From Prevotellaceae bacterium (GTDB lineage: Bacteria; Bacteroidota; Bacteroidia; Bacteroidales; UBA932), in NCBI GenBank assembly GCA_031258755.1, contig JAIRMK010000086.1, positions 1-12,327 of the forward strand: 12,327 bases of DNA, given 5' to 3'. The notes under the pieces are model-generated. The model was not told where the DNA came from and made no database searches. It saw only the letters and a program-made list of their open reading frames with translations. Made by a program: the position numbers and the translations under genes. Below, piece after piece: positions 1 through 7,526 of the stretch (positions are counted from its first letter, which is position 1; every line of letters starts with the position of its first letter).

Positions 1-975
1 CGTTATTTAGATCCTAAAAACGATTTAACTTTCAAACGCATTTTCGGCGAACACGAACACTTGTGTAAAAGTTTACTCAATAACATGTTGCCCTTGGAGG
101 CATCGCAACAAATTGTTACGCTAAAGTACCAGCAGCCTGAACTGACGCCGGAAATCCCCGCGCTGAAAGATTCCATTGTAGATGTGCACTGCACCGATAA
201 CACAGGCCGGCAATTTGTCGTGGAAATGCAAATGCACTGGTCAGAAAGTTTCAAAAGCCGTGTACTGTTCAACGCATCCAAAGCGTACGTAAGACAATTG
301 AAACGCAGCGAAGATTATAAACTTCTGCAACCGGTGTATGCACTGAGTTTCGTTAATGAAATCTTTGACAACGATCCGCTGGTGTTCTATCACGACTATA
401 AGATTGTCAACATAGAAAACACAGAAAAGCGCATTGAAGGGTTGGAACTTATATTTATCGAATTGCCGAAATTCCGCCCCGGCAACAGGGCGGAGAAGAA
501 GTTGTATGATTTATGGTTAACGTTTCTTACCCAAATCCATGAGGATTCGAGAGAGATACCGTCGGAGTTGTTAGAAGAGGAAGTGACCAAAGAGGCAGTG
601 CAATATTTGGAGAGTAGCGCCTATTCCGAAGGACAGCTTAACATGTATGACCGGTATTGGGACTCGATTCGCACCGAGCGCACGTATTATCATGATGCTA
701 TAGACAAAGGAATGGCTGAAGGGATAGCAAAAGGAATGGAAAAAGGAATGGAAAAAGGAATGGAAAAAGGGATAAAAAAAGGAATAGAAAAAGGAATGGA
801 AAAAGGGATAGAAAAAGGAATGGAAAAAGGGATGGAAAAAGGGATAGAAAAAGGCAGGGCGGAAGAATTGAAAAATGTGATCCTTAACGCAAAACGCAAC
901 GGATTTTCTATTGTGGAAATTCAACTCATTACCAATCTGAGTAAAGAAAAGATAGAAGAAATTTTACGCCAATAA
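1..975 (+). CDS. Rpn family PD-(D/E)XK nuclease / transposase-like protein, 5' partial
   Basis: The reading frame is open from base 1, so the gene begins upstream of the window; 324 residues are visible. The first visible residues, RYLDPKNDLTFKRIFGE, match the start of Rpn-like proteins (often named PD-(D/E)XK nuclease family transposase), so only a few residues are probably missing. The family links to recombination-promoting DNA nucleases; a DNA-cleaving role here is inferred. The likely catalytic core is D61 with E75-x-Q77 in the stretch VVEMQMHW, counting from base 1; Gln instead of Lys in the E-x-K position is my recollection of a usual variant in this family. Codons 237-284 form twelve G-[M/I]-x-[E/K] tetrads, then a short C-terminal helix-turn-helix-like end (about 293-324, NGFSIVEIQLITNLSKEKI). 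The gene ends 20 bp before the GH92 gene on the same strand and may be co-transcribed with it. A TTG at 61 is in frame but is not a credible start, because conserved family sequence lies before it. Confidence 0.88.
   Translation, partial: RYLDPKNDLTFKRIFGEHEHLCKSLLNNMLPLEASQQIVTLKYQQPELTPEIPALKDSIVDVHCTDNTGRQFVVEMQMHWSESFKSRVLFNASKAYVRQLKRSEDYKLLQPVYALSFVNEIFDNDPLVFYHDYKIVNIENTEKRIEGLELIFIELPKFRPGNRAEKKLYDLWLTFLTQIHEDSREIPSELLEEEVTKEAVQYLESSAYSEGQLNMYDRYWDSIRTERTYYHDAIDKGMAEGIAKGMEKGMEKGMEKGIKKGIEKGMEKGIEKGMEKGMEKGIEKGRAEELKNVILNAKRNGFSIVEIQLITNLSKEKIEEILRQ
709..852 (+). repeat. 12-bp in-frame tandem repeat (about 12 units)
   Basis: Units of 12 bp begin at 709, 721, 733 and so on to 841. The consensus is GGAATGGAAAAA, with GGGATAGAAAAA as the main variant, and each unit encodes Gly-Met/Ile-Glu-Lys. 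The ten units from 733 to 852 are nearly identical; the first two and the GRAE that follows at 853 are degenerate. Because 12 is a multiple of 3, gain or loss of units by slippage would change the linker length without shifting the frame. The four-residue period with alternating acidic and basic side chains suggests a charged helical linker. Confidence 0.95.
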
Positions 976-995
976 ATATTAGATAAAACATACCA

Positions 996-3278
996 ATGAA
1001 AAAACTTGCAACTACTGTCGCCCTGTTATGGTGCATTGCCTGTGTGCCGAACGACAAAATCCCTGTGTCCAATCCGGTAGAATATGTTAACCCGCTGGTG
1101 GGGACGTTGTCCGTCCATGAGTTTTCAACCGGCAACACCTACCCGGCCATTGCACGACCGTGGGGTATGAATTTCTGGACGCCGCAAACCGGCAAAATGG
1201 GCGACGGCTGGCAATATAGTTACACGGCGAAAAAAATACGCGGCTTCAAGCAAACCCACCAGCCCAGTCCGTGGATCAATGATTACGGACAATTCTCGCT
1301 CATGCCGGTGGTCGGAGCGCCCGAATTTAATGAGGACAAACGCGCCAGCTGGTTTTCGCACAAAGGTGAAACGGCCAAACCATATTACTACAAAGTATAT
1401 TTGGCCGAACACGACGTGGTGACCGAAATCACGCCCACCGAGCGCGCCGCCATGTTCCGCTTCACCTTCCCCGAAAACGACCGCTCTTTTGTGGTGATCG
1501 ACGCATTCGACAAAGGTTCAACCATTAAAATTATTCCTGAACGAAACACGATCGTAGGCTACACGACCCGCAACAGCGGCGGCGTGCCCGACAATTTCAA
1601 AAATTATTTTGTCGTGCAGTTCGATAAATCGTTTACCTATACCGCTACTTTTGCCGACGCCGCGTTGCAGGCCGGCAAACTCGAACAGCAAGCCAATCAC
1701 ACCGGTGCGGTCATAGGCTTCGCCACCCGCAAAGGCGAGCAGGTGCAGGCGCGTGTGGCCTCGTCGTTCATCAGCTTGGAGCAGGCCGAACAAAACCTGA
1801 AAGAATTAGGCGACGACACCTTTGACGCCCTTGTTGAAAAAGGCAAGCAGGCATGGAATGAAGTGCTCGGAAAAATAGAGGTAGAAGGCGGAACACTTGA
1901 CCAATACCGTACTTTCTATTCTTGTCTGTACCGCGCCACCCTGTTTCCGCGCAAACTACATGAAATAACCGCCGACGGTCAAATGGTGCATTACAGTCCA
2001 TACAACGGCGAAGTACTACCCGGCCCCCTGTACACCGACACAGGATTCTGGGACACGTTCCGTTGCCTTTTTCCCTTGTTGAACCTCTTATATCCGTCTA
2101 TCAACAAAGAAATACAGGAGGGGCTTATTAATACCTACAAAGAGAGTGGATTCTTTCCCGAATGGGCCAGCCCCGGACACCGCGGATGTATGATCGGCAA
2201 CAACTCTGCTTCGGTGCTGGCAGACGCCTACCTGAAAGGCGTGCGGGTGGACGATGTGGAGACCTTGTACAAAGGACTGCTACACGGTACGGAGCATGTA
2301 CATCCTACCGTATCATCGACCGGACGGCGCGGACATGAATACTACAACACATTGGGCTACGTGCCTTACGACGTTAAAATTAACGAGAGCGCCGCCCGCA
2401 CCCTTGAATATGCCTACGACGACTGGTGTATCCATCAATTAGCCGTTGCCCTGCAACGCCCGCAGGAAGAAATAGACCGCTTCGCCGGCCGCGCTCTGAA
2501 CTACCGCCACGTATTCGACCCCTCGACCAACCTGATGCGCGGGCGTAATGCCGACGGGTCGTTTCAAACGCCTTTCTCGCCGTTCAAATGGGGCGACGCC
2601 TTCACGGAAGGCAACAGCTGGCACTACACATGGTCGGTATTCCACGACCCGCAAGGGCTGATTGACCTCATGGGAGGAAAAGACGTATTCGTGGCCATGC
2701 TCGACAGCGTGTTTGTCGTTCCGCCCATTTTTGATGACAGCTACTACCGCGGCGTCATTCACGAAATCCGCGAAATGACCGTGATGAACATGGGAAACTA
2801 CGCCCACGGCAACCAGCCCATCCAGCACATGATTTACCTCTACAATTATGCCGGCGAACCATGGAAAGCCCAGTATTGGGCGCGTGAGGTGATGGACCGC
2901 ATGTACACCCCTTATGCCGACGGCTACTGCGGCGACGAAGACAACGGACAAACCTCGGCATGGTATGTGTTTTCGGCGCTCGGCTTCTACCCTGTGTGCC
3001 CGGGGACAGACCAGTATGTATTGGGCGCACCGTTATTCAAAGAGGCGCGGCTTCATCTGGAAAATGGAAAAACAGTAACCATCAATGCGTCCGGGAACAG
3101 CGCGGAAAATAAATATATCCACGCTTTATCGGTCAATGGCCAACCTGTTACGCGCAATTACCTGACACACGACGAGCTGTTAAACGGCGCCGCCATAAAG
3201 GCGACAATGTCGCACACCCCTAATACCCAACGCGGCATACAGGCGGAAGATGCACCTTATTCGTTCTCGGGGCAATAA
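996..3278 (+). CDS. GH92 family alpha-mannosidase (probable alpha-1,2), lipoprotein
   Basis: This 760-residue protein fits the usual GH92 length. GH92 enzymes are calcium-dependent inverting exo-alpha-mannosidases that trim mannose from N-glycans or yeast mannan. A short basic and hydrophobic leader ends at Cys16 (LWCIAC), suggesting a surface or periplasmic lipoprotein; the Cys at -3 of the lipobox is slightly atypical. An N-terminal beta-sandwich (about 28-265, starting VEYVNPLVGT) precedes an (alpha/alpha)6 catalytic domain (about 290-725). Putative catalytic residues are Glu538 in EGNSWHYTW (acid) and Asp647/Asp649 in GDEDNGQTSAWY (base). Trp93 and His589-Glu590 match the residues tied to alpha-1,2 specificity. 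All six lie exactly five residues after the BT3990 numbers I recall (W88, E533, H584, E585, D642, D644), which supports the assignment. Glu538 argues against the mannose-1-phosphate uncapping subgroup, which has Gln there. The segment 604-611 reads HGNQPIQH, where many relatives have GNEPxHH. The start is the ATG directly before the signal sequence. Confidence 0.95.
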   Translation: MKKLATTVALLWCIACVPNDKIPVSNPVEYVNPLVGTLSVHEFSTGNTYPAIARPWGMNFWTPQTGKMGDGWQYSYTAKKIRGFKQTHQPSPWINDYGQFSLMPVVGAPEFNEDKRASWFSHKGETAKPYYYKVYLAEHDVVTEITPTERAAMFRFTFPENDRSFVVIDAFDKGSTIKIIPERNTIVGYTTRNSGGVPDNFKNYFVVQFDKSFTYTATFADAALQAGKLEQQANHTGAVIGFATRKGEQVQARVASSFISLEQAEQNLKELGDDTFDALVEKGKQAWNEVLGKIEVEGGTLDQYRTFYSCLYRATLFPRKLHEITADGQMVHYSPYNGEVLPGPLYTDTGFWDTFRCLFPLLNLLYPSINKEIQEGLINTYKESGFFPEWASPGHRGCMIGNNSASVLADAYLKGVRVDDVETLYKGLLHGTEHVHPTVSSTGRRGHEYYNTLGYVPYDVKINESAARTLEYAYDDWCIHQLAVALQRPQEEIDRFAGRALNYRHVFDPSTNLMRGRNADGSFQTPFSPFKWGDAFTEGNSWHYTWSVFHDPQGLIDLMGGKDVFVAMLDSVFVVPPIFDDSYYRGVIHEIREMTVMNMGNYAHGNQPIQHMIYLYNYAGEPWKAQYWAREVMDRMYTPYADGYCGDEDNGQTSAWYVFSALGFYPVCPGTDQYVLGAPLFKEARLHLENGKTVTINASGNSAENKYIHALSVNGQPVTRNYLTHDELLNGAAIKATMSHTPNTQRGIQAEDAPYSFSGQ

Positions 3279-3291
3279 ATGAAATAATTGG

Positions 3292-3317
3292 GTATAAAAA
3301 ACGACAAAAGTTTATAC
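3292..3317. promoter_or_regulatory. AT-rich inverted repeat downstream of the GH92 gene
   Basis: GTATAAA (3292-3298) is the reverse complement of TTTATAC (3311-3317), with a 12-nt spacer; two G-T wobbles could extend the stem outward. It lies 13 bp after the GH92 stop and just before the promoter-like boxes of the next gene. It could be a weak terminator, although no clean T-run follows, or an operator. A chance AT-rich palindrome is also possible. Confidence 0.35.
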
Positions 3318-3320
3318 TTA

Positions 3321-3353
3321 TTGCCGTCATTTTCTAAAAGAACACTATCTTTG
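3321..3353 (+). promoter_or_regulatory. Bacteroidetes-type promoter for the AAA/DUF4143 gene
   Basis: TATCTTTG (3346-3353) matches the Bacteroidetes -7 consensus TAnnTTTG exactly. A TTG at 3321-3323 lies 22 nt upstream, at the long end of the usual -33 spacing. Transcription would start near 3359, giving a leader of about 28 nt before the ATG at 3387. No Shine-Dalgarno sequence is seen, as is normal in this phylum. Confidence 0.6.
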
Positions 3354-3386
3354 CAAGACAAAAAAGTAACTTAATTCGGTCGTCTT

Positions 3387-4730
3387 ATGCAAAGAGAATA
3401 CTTAAAGCGGACTATTGACAGCGATTTATTGAAGTGGAAAAACGCGGCAAACCGAAAGCCATTATTACTGCGAGGTGCGCGGCAAGTGGGGAAATCCTCG
3501 ACAGTAAAGGAATTAGGCAAGCAGTTCGACTATTTTGTAGAAGTCAACTTTGAAAAAGATGATTTATTATATGGCGTGAATGCCGTATTTGAAAGGGGAT
3601 TCGACCCTAAACAGATATGCGATGAACTTTCATTGATTTACAAAACACCGATTATTCCCGGCCGTACGCTGTTATTTTTAGATGAAATCCAATGCTGTAT
3701 TCCTGCTATTTCCTCGTTGCGTTATTTTTACGAACAATATCCCGGATTACACGTGATTGCTGCGGGTTCGTTATTAGAATTTGCACTTCAGGAACTTCCT
3801 TCGTTTGGGGTAGGGCGCATTCGCTCCTTATTCCTCTACCCTTTTTCATTCGATGAGTATTTACGTGCAACAAACTTTGACATGCTTGCCGATGCCTTAA
3901 AGAAAGCCTCTCCCGAAAAACCTTTTTCTGATGTGGTACACAACAGGTGCCTGCAACAATTAATGCGTTTTATACTTATCGGCGGAATGCCTGAGGTAGT
4001 AGCCACATACGCACATGGCGGGTCATTACTCGAATGTCAACAGGTGCTGGATGATTTGATGCTTTCGCTGTATGCTGACTTTTCAAAATATAAGGAACGC
4101 ATGCCGGCCTCGCGTTTACGGGAAGTGTTTGCAGCGGTCATTTATCAAACAGGCGGCAAATTCACCTATTCCAAAGCCTCGCAAGATTTAAGTCATTTAC
4201 AGGTAAAAGAAAGCCTGGACCTATTGGAACTTGCAGGCATTATTTACCCTATAACACACACATCGGCAAACGGCCTGCCGTTGGCTGCTGAAATGAATAC
4301 AAAATATAGAAAATTCCTGATTTTCGACACCGGCATATACCAGCGCTTTTTACGTTTGGATTTAGGACAACTGTTTGCCGCCGAGAGTTTGGAACAAATA
4401 AACAAAGGCGCTTTGGCGGAATTATTTGTGGGGTTGGAATTGTTGAAATCCGCACCAAGCAACTACCCCATACAACTTTACTATTGGCACCGCGAAAAAC
4501 CGGGCAGTTCAGCGGAAGTTGATTATGTGATACAATGCAATAGTGAGATTGTCCCAATCGAAGTAAAATCAGGGACGAGAGGCTCCATGCAAAGCATGTT
4601 CCAATTCTTATCCGAAAAGAATTATAAATACGGCATTCGTTGTTCAACAGAAAACTTCGGCGCTTTCCAAAACGTCAATATTTACCCGCTTTATGCCGTT
4701 TCACAAATAATAAGTCCAAAAATACCATAA
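3387..4730 (+). CDS. AAA ATPase with C-terminal DUF4143 (PD-(D/E)XK-like) part
   Basis: This 447-residue protein has the architecture of the large prokaryotic AAA_14/DUF4143 family. The N-terminal ATPase shows a Walker A motif, GARQVGKS (30-37), a Walker B motif, LLFLDEIQ (95-102), and a sensor-1-like AAGSLLEF (about 125-132), followed by GVGRIRSLFLYPFSFDEYL. The middle (about 190-330) is helical and probably includes a winged-helix-like region (YSKASQDLSHLQVKESLDLL). The C-terminal part has D379 in AEVDYVI and E392-x-K394 in PIEVKSG, the layout of a PD-(D/E)XK nuclease active site. The family's physiological role is not settled; it is often multicopy in Bacteroidetes genomes, and links to defence or mobile DNA have been suggested. 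There is no signal peptide, so it should be cytosolic. It has its own promoter-like sequence and appears to be a single-gene unit unrelated to the flanking metabolic genes. All catalytic motifs are intact. Confidence 0.92.
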   Translation: MQREYLKRTIDSDLLKWKNAANRKPLLLRGARQVGKSSTVKELGKQFDYFVEVNFEKDDLLYGVNAVFERGFDPKQICDELSLIYKTPIIPGRTLLFLDEIQCCIPAISSLRYFYEQYPGLHVIAAGSLLEFALQELPSFGVGRIRSLFLYPFSFDEYLRATNFDMLADALKKASPEKPFSDVVHNRCLQQLMRFILIGGMPEVVATYAHGGSLLECQQVLDDLMLSLYADFSKYKERMPASRLREVFAAVIYQTGGKFTYSKASQDLSHLQVKESLDLLELAGIIYPITHTSANGLPLAAEMNTKYRKFLIFDTGIYQRFLRLDLGQLFAAESLEQINKGALAELFVGLELLKSAPSNYPIQLYYWHREKPGSSAEVDYVIQCNSEIVPIEVKSGTRGSMQSMFQFLSEKNYKYGIRCSTENFGAFQNVNIYPLYAVSQIISPKIP

Positions 4731-4738
4731 ATTGGGTA

Positions 4739-4769
4739 TTTACACGTCTTGAAAAAGGTGGTAACTTTG
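4739..4769 (+). promoter_or_regulatory. Bacteroidetes-type promoter for the metY operon
   Basis: TAACTTTG (4762-4769) is an exact TAnnTTTG -7 box. The -33 region is weak; a TTT at 4739-4741 lies 20 nt upstream. Transcription would start near 4775, leaving a 25-nt AT-rich leader before the metY ATG at 4801. That leader is too short for a SAM-I riboswitch, and I see no other riboswitch. Confidence 0.55.
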
Positions 4770-4800
4770 CGGGCGATAATCATCTTAAAAAATTACAATT

Positions 4801-6105
4801 ATGAGTGAATTTAGATTTGAAACCCTACAGGTACACGCAGGACAGGAAGTAGATAAGACGACCCATGCAAGGGCGCTGCCCATTTATCAAACATCGTCCT
4901 ACGTGTTTGAAGACGCCAAAGACGGCGCCGATTTGTTCGGACTGCGCAAGTTCGGGAATATTTATACCCGCCTGCAAAACCCTACGACAGACGTTTTCGA
5001 GAAACGTGTGGCTGCGCTGGAAGGCGGCGTTACAGGGCTGGCCACCTCTTCGGGGCAATCAGCCCAATTCATCGCGCTCAACAATATCCTGCAAACAGGC
5101 GACAACTTTGTGACTACGTCCCATTTGTATGGTGGAACCTACAACCAGTTCAAGTCGCAGTTCAAGCGGCTGGGCGTCGAAGTCCGCTTTACCCCCAACG
5201 ACAACCCCGAAGCGTTTGAAAGCCGGATTGACGGATATACAAAAGCGCTTTACCTTGAAACAATAGGAAACCCCGAACTGAACATTCCCGATTTCGACGC
5301 TATTGCCGATGTAGCCCAACGACACGGCATACCGCTTATTGTTGACAACACATTCGGCGCGGGCGGTTTCCTCTTCCGGCCGATAGCGCACGGCGCCTCG
5401 GTGGTGGTGGAATCGGCAACCAAGTGGATTGGCGGGCATGGCACTTCTATCGGCGGGGTGATTGTGGACAGTGGAACGTTCAACTGGGGTAATGGGAAGT
5501 TTCCCGCCTTCACCGAGCCCTCGGACAGCTATCACGGACTGGTCTTCTGGGACGTATTCGGCGCCAACGGTCCGTTCGGAAATATCGCCTTCAATATTCG
5601 CGCACGGGTGGAAGGGCTTCGCGACTGGGGAAACACGCTCAGTCCCTTCAATGCCTTCCTTTTTATACAGGGGCTTGAAACGCTGTCGCTCCGTGTGGAA
5701 CGTCATGTGCAAAACGCACAGGCTTTGGCCGGGTGGCTTGAACAGCATCCGAAAATCGAATACGTGAACTACCCCGGTTTAAAGAGCAGCAAGTACTACG
5801 AACTCGCGCAGAAATACTTCCCCAAAGGGGCAGGCTCCGTCTTGACCTTCAAAGTAAAGGGCGAACCTTCCAATGCAGACAAGGTAATCGACAATGTGAA
5901 ACTGCATAGTCACTTGGCCAACGTAGGAGATGCCAAATCACTGATTATACATCCGTCGGCTACGACGCACGAGCAACTCTCGCCCGAAGAACAAAAAGCA
6001 ACCGGAGTAGAGCCCGGATTAATACGCATATCGGTCGGGATTGAACATATCGACGACATCAAGGCCGACCTTGAAAACGCCCTGAAGGCAGTAACCGGGA
6101 ATTAA
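4801..6105 (+). CDS. metY: O-acetylhomoserine sulfhydrylase (O-acetylhomoserine aminocarboxypropyltransferase)
   Basis: This cytosolic fold-type I PLP enzyme makes L-homocysteine from O-acetyl-L-homoserine and sulfide, the direct sulfhydrylation route to methionine. The 434-residue length and the sequence from FETLQVHAGQ onward fit MetY rather than the shorter cystathionine gamma-synthases (about 380-400). Visible active-site elements are Y55-x-R57 in IYTRLQNPT, which reaches the PLP phosphate of the partner subunit; Tyr110 in SHLYGGTYNQF, which stacks on PLP; Asp182 in VDNTFGAGG, which pairs with the pyridine nitrogen; and the Schiff-base Lys208 in SATKWIGGHGTSIGG. The insertion around 225-265 (GTFNWGNGKFPAFTEPSDSYHG) is typical of MetY. 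The C-terminal stretch ATTHEQLSPEEQ...GLIRISVGIEHIDDI carries the substrate-carboxylate Arg. The gene is the first of a two-gene operon, 6 bp before the next PLP gene. Confidence 0.94.
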   Translation: MSEFRFETLQVHAGQEVDKTTHARALPIYQTSSYVFEDAKDGADLFGLRKFGNIYTRLQNPTTDVFEKRVAALEGGVTGLATSSGQSAQFIALNNILQTGDNFVTTSHLYGGTYNQFKSQFKRLGVEVRFTPNDNPEAFESRIDGYTKALYLETIGNPELNIPDFDAIADVAQRHGIPLIVDNTFGAGGFLFRPIAHGASVVVESATKWIGGHGTSIGGVIVDSGTFNWGNGKFPAFTEPSDSYHGLVFWDVFGANGPFGNIAFNIRARVEGLRDWGNTLSPFNAFLFIQGLETLSLRVERHVQNAQALAGWLEQHPKIEYVNYPGLKSSKYYELAQKYFPKGAGSVLTFKVKGEPSNADKVIDNVKLHSHLANVGDAKSLIIHPSATTHEQLSPEEQKATGVEPGLIRISVGIEHIDDIKADLENALKAVTGN

Positions 6106-6111
6106 TATGGC

Positions 6112-7335
6112 ATGATTACCTCTCCGGACACCGATTTCTTATCCAATGCAGGGGAACAGACGAAAGCCGTTCACGCGGGTGAGTCTCCCGACCCTGTCAC
6201 GAAAGCCTCTGCACCCAATCTCGTGATGTCCACTACTTTTGTGGCCGACGCCGATGCGGGGTTTTCGGTAGAAGGGATGGAAGAAAACGACTCGTGGCTT
6301 TATACCCGCTGGGGTAATCCTACGGTTCACCGGTTGGAGCAAAAGCTGGCTGTGCTCGAAGGGGCCGAGACGGCCGTCGCTTTTGCCAGTGGGATGGGCG
6401 CGGCCGTCGCGCTGCTCATACACCTGCTCAGGGCGGGCGACCACGCGATGGTGAGCGATGTGGCATACGCCGCCCTCTCGGAAATCACGAACGACAAAAT
6501 CCCCGACTTGGGAATTGAGATAAGCAAGGTGAACACCTCCGACCTGAACGCGGTGGAGGCCGCCATTAAAGCCAATACGCGGCTGATTTATATCGAAACG
6601 CCCTGCAATCCCCTGTTGCGCCTTACGGACATTGCGGCTGTCGCTTCGCTGGCGCACAGGGCGGGCGCATTGCTGGCTGTCGATTCGACCTTCGCTACGC
6701 CCGCCGCCACCAAGCCGCTGGCGCTGGGCGCCGATTTTGTCATACACTCCCTCACTAAATATCTGGGTGGACACGGCGACGCGCTGGGAGGGGTTATTTT
6801 GGGGAACAGGGAATATCTTGTTCCGTTGCGCAAGAAGACGGCCATCCGGCTGGGCGGCGTGCTTAGCCCCTTCAATGCATGGCTCATACTTCGGGGCATG
6901 GCGACATTCCCCCTGCGGATGCGCGTGCATGAAGAGAACGCGTTGAAAATCGCCGCATGGCTGGAGCAACATCCCAAAGTAAAACAGGTGATTTATCCCG
7001 GCCTGCCCTCCCATCCCCAACATGAACTGGCCAAACGGCAGATGAAGAACTTTTCGGGAATCATCACCTTTCAGGTGGAAAATGGGAAGGAACAGGCGCG
7101 GCGGTTTGTTGACAAGCTGCAAATCATCCATTATGCCGTGTCGCTCGGACACCACCGGTCTCTGATTTTCTATCTGAACAGCCGGGATTTGCTGAAGACT
7201 TCGTTCAACCTCTCGACCCGCGAACAACTAAATTCATGGAACGTGTTTGCCGGAGACGGCATATTCCGCCTCTCCGCGGGCTTGGAAGACGCCGACGACC
7301 TCATTCGCGATTTGGAACAGGCGTTGCTTAGTTGA
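6112..7335 (+). CDS. Divergent Cys/Met-metabolism PLP-dependent enzyme (gamma-lyase/gamma-synthase-like)
   Basis: This 407-residue protein belongs to the same trans-sulfuration PLP family as its upstream neighbour (cystathionine gamma-synthase, beta- and gamma-lyase, methionine gamma-lyase). Conserved elements are Y64-x-R66 in LYTRWGNPT, Tyr119, Asp191, the Schiff-base Lys216 in SLTKYLGGHGDALGG, Ser344, and the carboxylate-binding Arg386 in FRLSAGLED. Several motifs differ from the well-studied enzymes. The stretch after the PLP-stacking Tyr reads YAALSEI instead of YGGT/YGCT. VDNTF reads VDSTF. The segment usually like SLGGxESL reads SLGHHRSLIFY, with Arg349 where lyases I know have Glu. The position of the methionine gamma-lyase Cys is Ala121. 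It starts 6 bp after metY, so it is surely co-transcribed and probably acts on a sulfur or homoserine-type substrate. I cannot decide between lyase and synthase activity. The family assignment is secure; the substrate is not. Confidence 0.88.
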   Translation: MITSPDTDFLSNAGEQTKAVHAGESPDPVTKASAPNLVMSTTFVADADAGFSVEGMEENDSWLYTRWGNPTVHRLEQKLAVLEGAETAVAFASGMGAAVALLIHLLRAGDHAMVSDVAYAALSEITNDKIPDLGIEISKVNTSDLNAVEAAIKANTRLIYIETPCNPLLRLTDIAAVASLAHRAGALLAVDSTFATPAATKPLALGADFVIHSLTKYLGGHGDALGGVILGNREYLVPLRKKTAIRLGGVLSPFNAWLILRGMATFPLRMRVHEENALKIAAWLEQHPKVKQVIYPGLPSHPQHELAKRQMKNFSGIITFQVENGKEQARRFVDKLQIIHYAVSLGHHRSLIFYLNSRDLLKTSFNLSTREQLNSWNVFAGDGIFRLSAGLEDADDLIRDLEQALLS

Positions 7336-7371
7336 AAGTTAAGAACTAAGAGTTATTAGTGAATAATGGTT

Positions 7372-7405
7372 AATCAAAAATCGTAAGTCGTAAATCAAAA
7401 ATCGT
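7372..7405. repeat. 13-bp direct repeat, AATCAAAAATCGT
   Basis: Exact copies lie at 7372-7384 and 7393-7405, 21 bp apart; the spacer (AAGTCGTA) resembles a decayed third copy. It belongs to the AT-rich left flank of the convergent intergenic region. It is probably slippage-derived simple sequence and has no evident function. Confidence 0.85.
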
Positions 7406-7443
7406 CAATCCGTTCCCCCTTTCCCCATTTAATGTGTGGCTCC

Positions 7444-7460
7444 GCAAGCCGTAGGCTTGC
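7444..7460. repeat. Inverted repeat / hairpin 1
   Basis: GCAAGCC (7444-7450) and GGCTTGC (7454-7460) are perfect reverse complements around a 3-nt GTA loop. This is the first hairpin of the GC-rich core. Confidence 0.85.
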
Positions 7461-7495
7461 CTCGCTCGGTAGGAGATGTCGCCCCTGCGGATTAC

Positions 7496-7514
7496 CGCAT
7501 CCCGGCGGGATGCG
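7496..7514. repeat. Inverted repeat / hairpin 2
   Basis: CGCATCCC (7496-7503) and GGGATGCG (7507-7514) form a perfect 8-bp stem with a 3-nt loop. An overlapping alternative pairs GCGG (7487-7490) with CCGC (7495-7498), so the two structures would be mutually exclusive in RNA. Confidence 0.85.
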
Positions 7515-7526
7515 TCCTCTCGGCAT

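Noticed and set aside
61..63. TTG at 61 as the start of the Rpn-type gene
   Set aside because: The conserved family sequence (NDLTFKRIF) is encoded before it in the same frame, so the gene enters from outside the window.
571..924. Minus-strand frames rich in Phe, Pro, Ser and His or Ile
   Set aside because: They are the antisense reading of the 12-bp tandem repeat in the Rpn-type gene and are pure low complexity.
4731..4800. Riboswitch or T-box upstream of metY
   Set aside because: Only 70 bp are available, the predicted leader is about 25 nt, and no SAM-riboswitch core or pairing is visible.
5059..5748. Minus-strand open frame of 229 codons opposite metY
   Set aside because: It lies entirely within metY, and its translation has no family motifs or plausible start context.
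6139..7227. Minus-strand open frame of 362 codons opposite the second PLP gene
   Set aside because: It mirrors a strongly supported plus-strand gene with GC-rich third positions, which yields long antisense frames. Its translation shows no recognisable domain.
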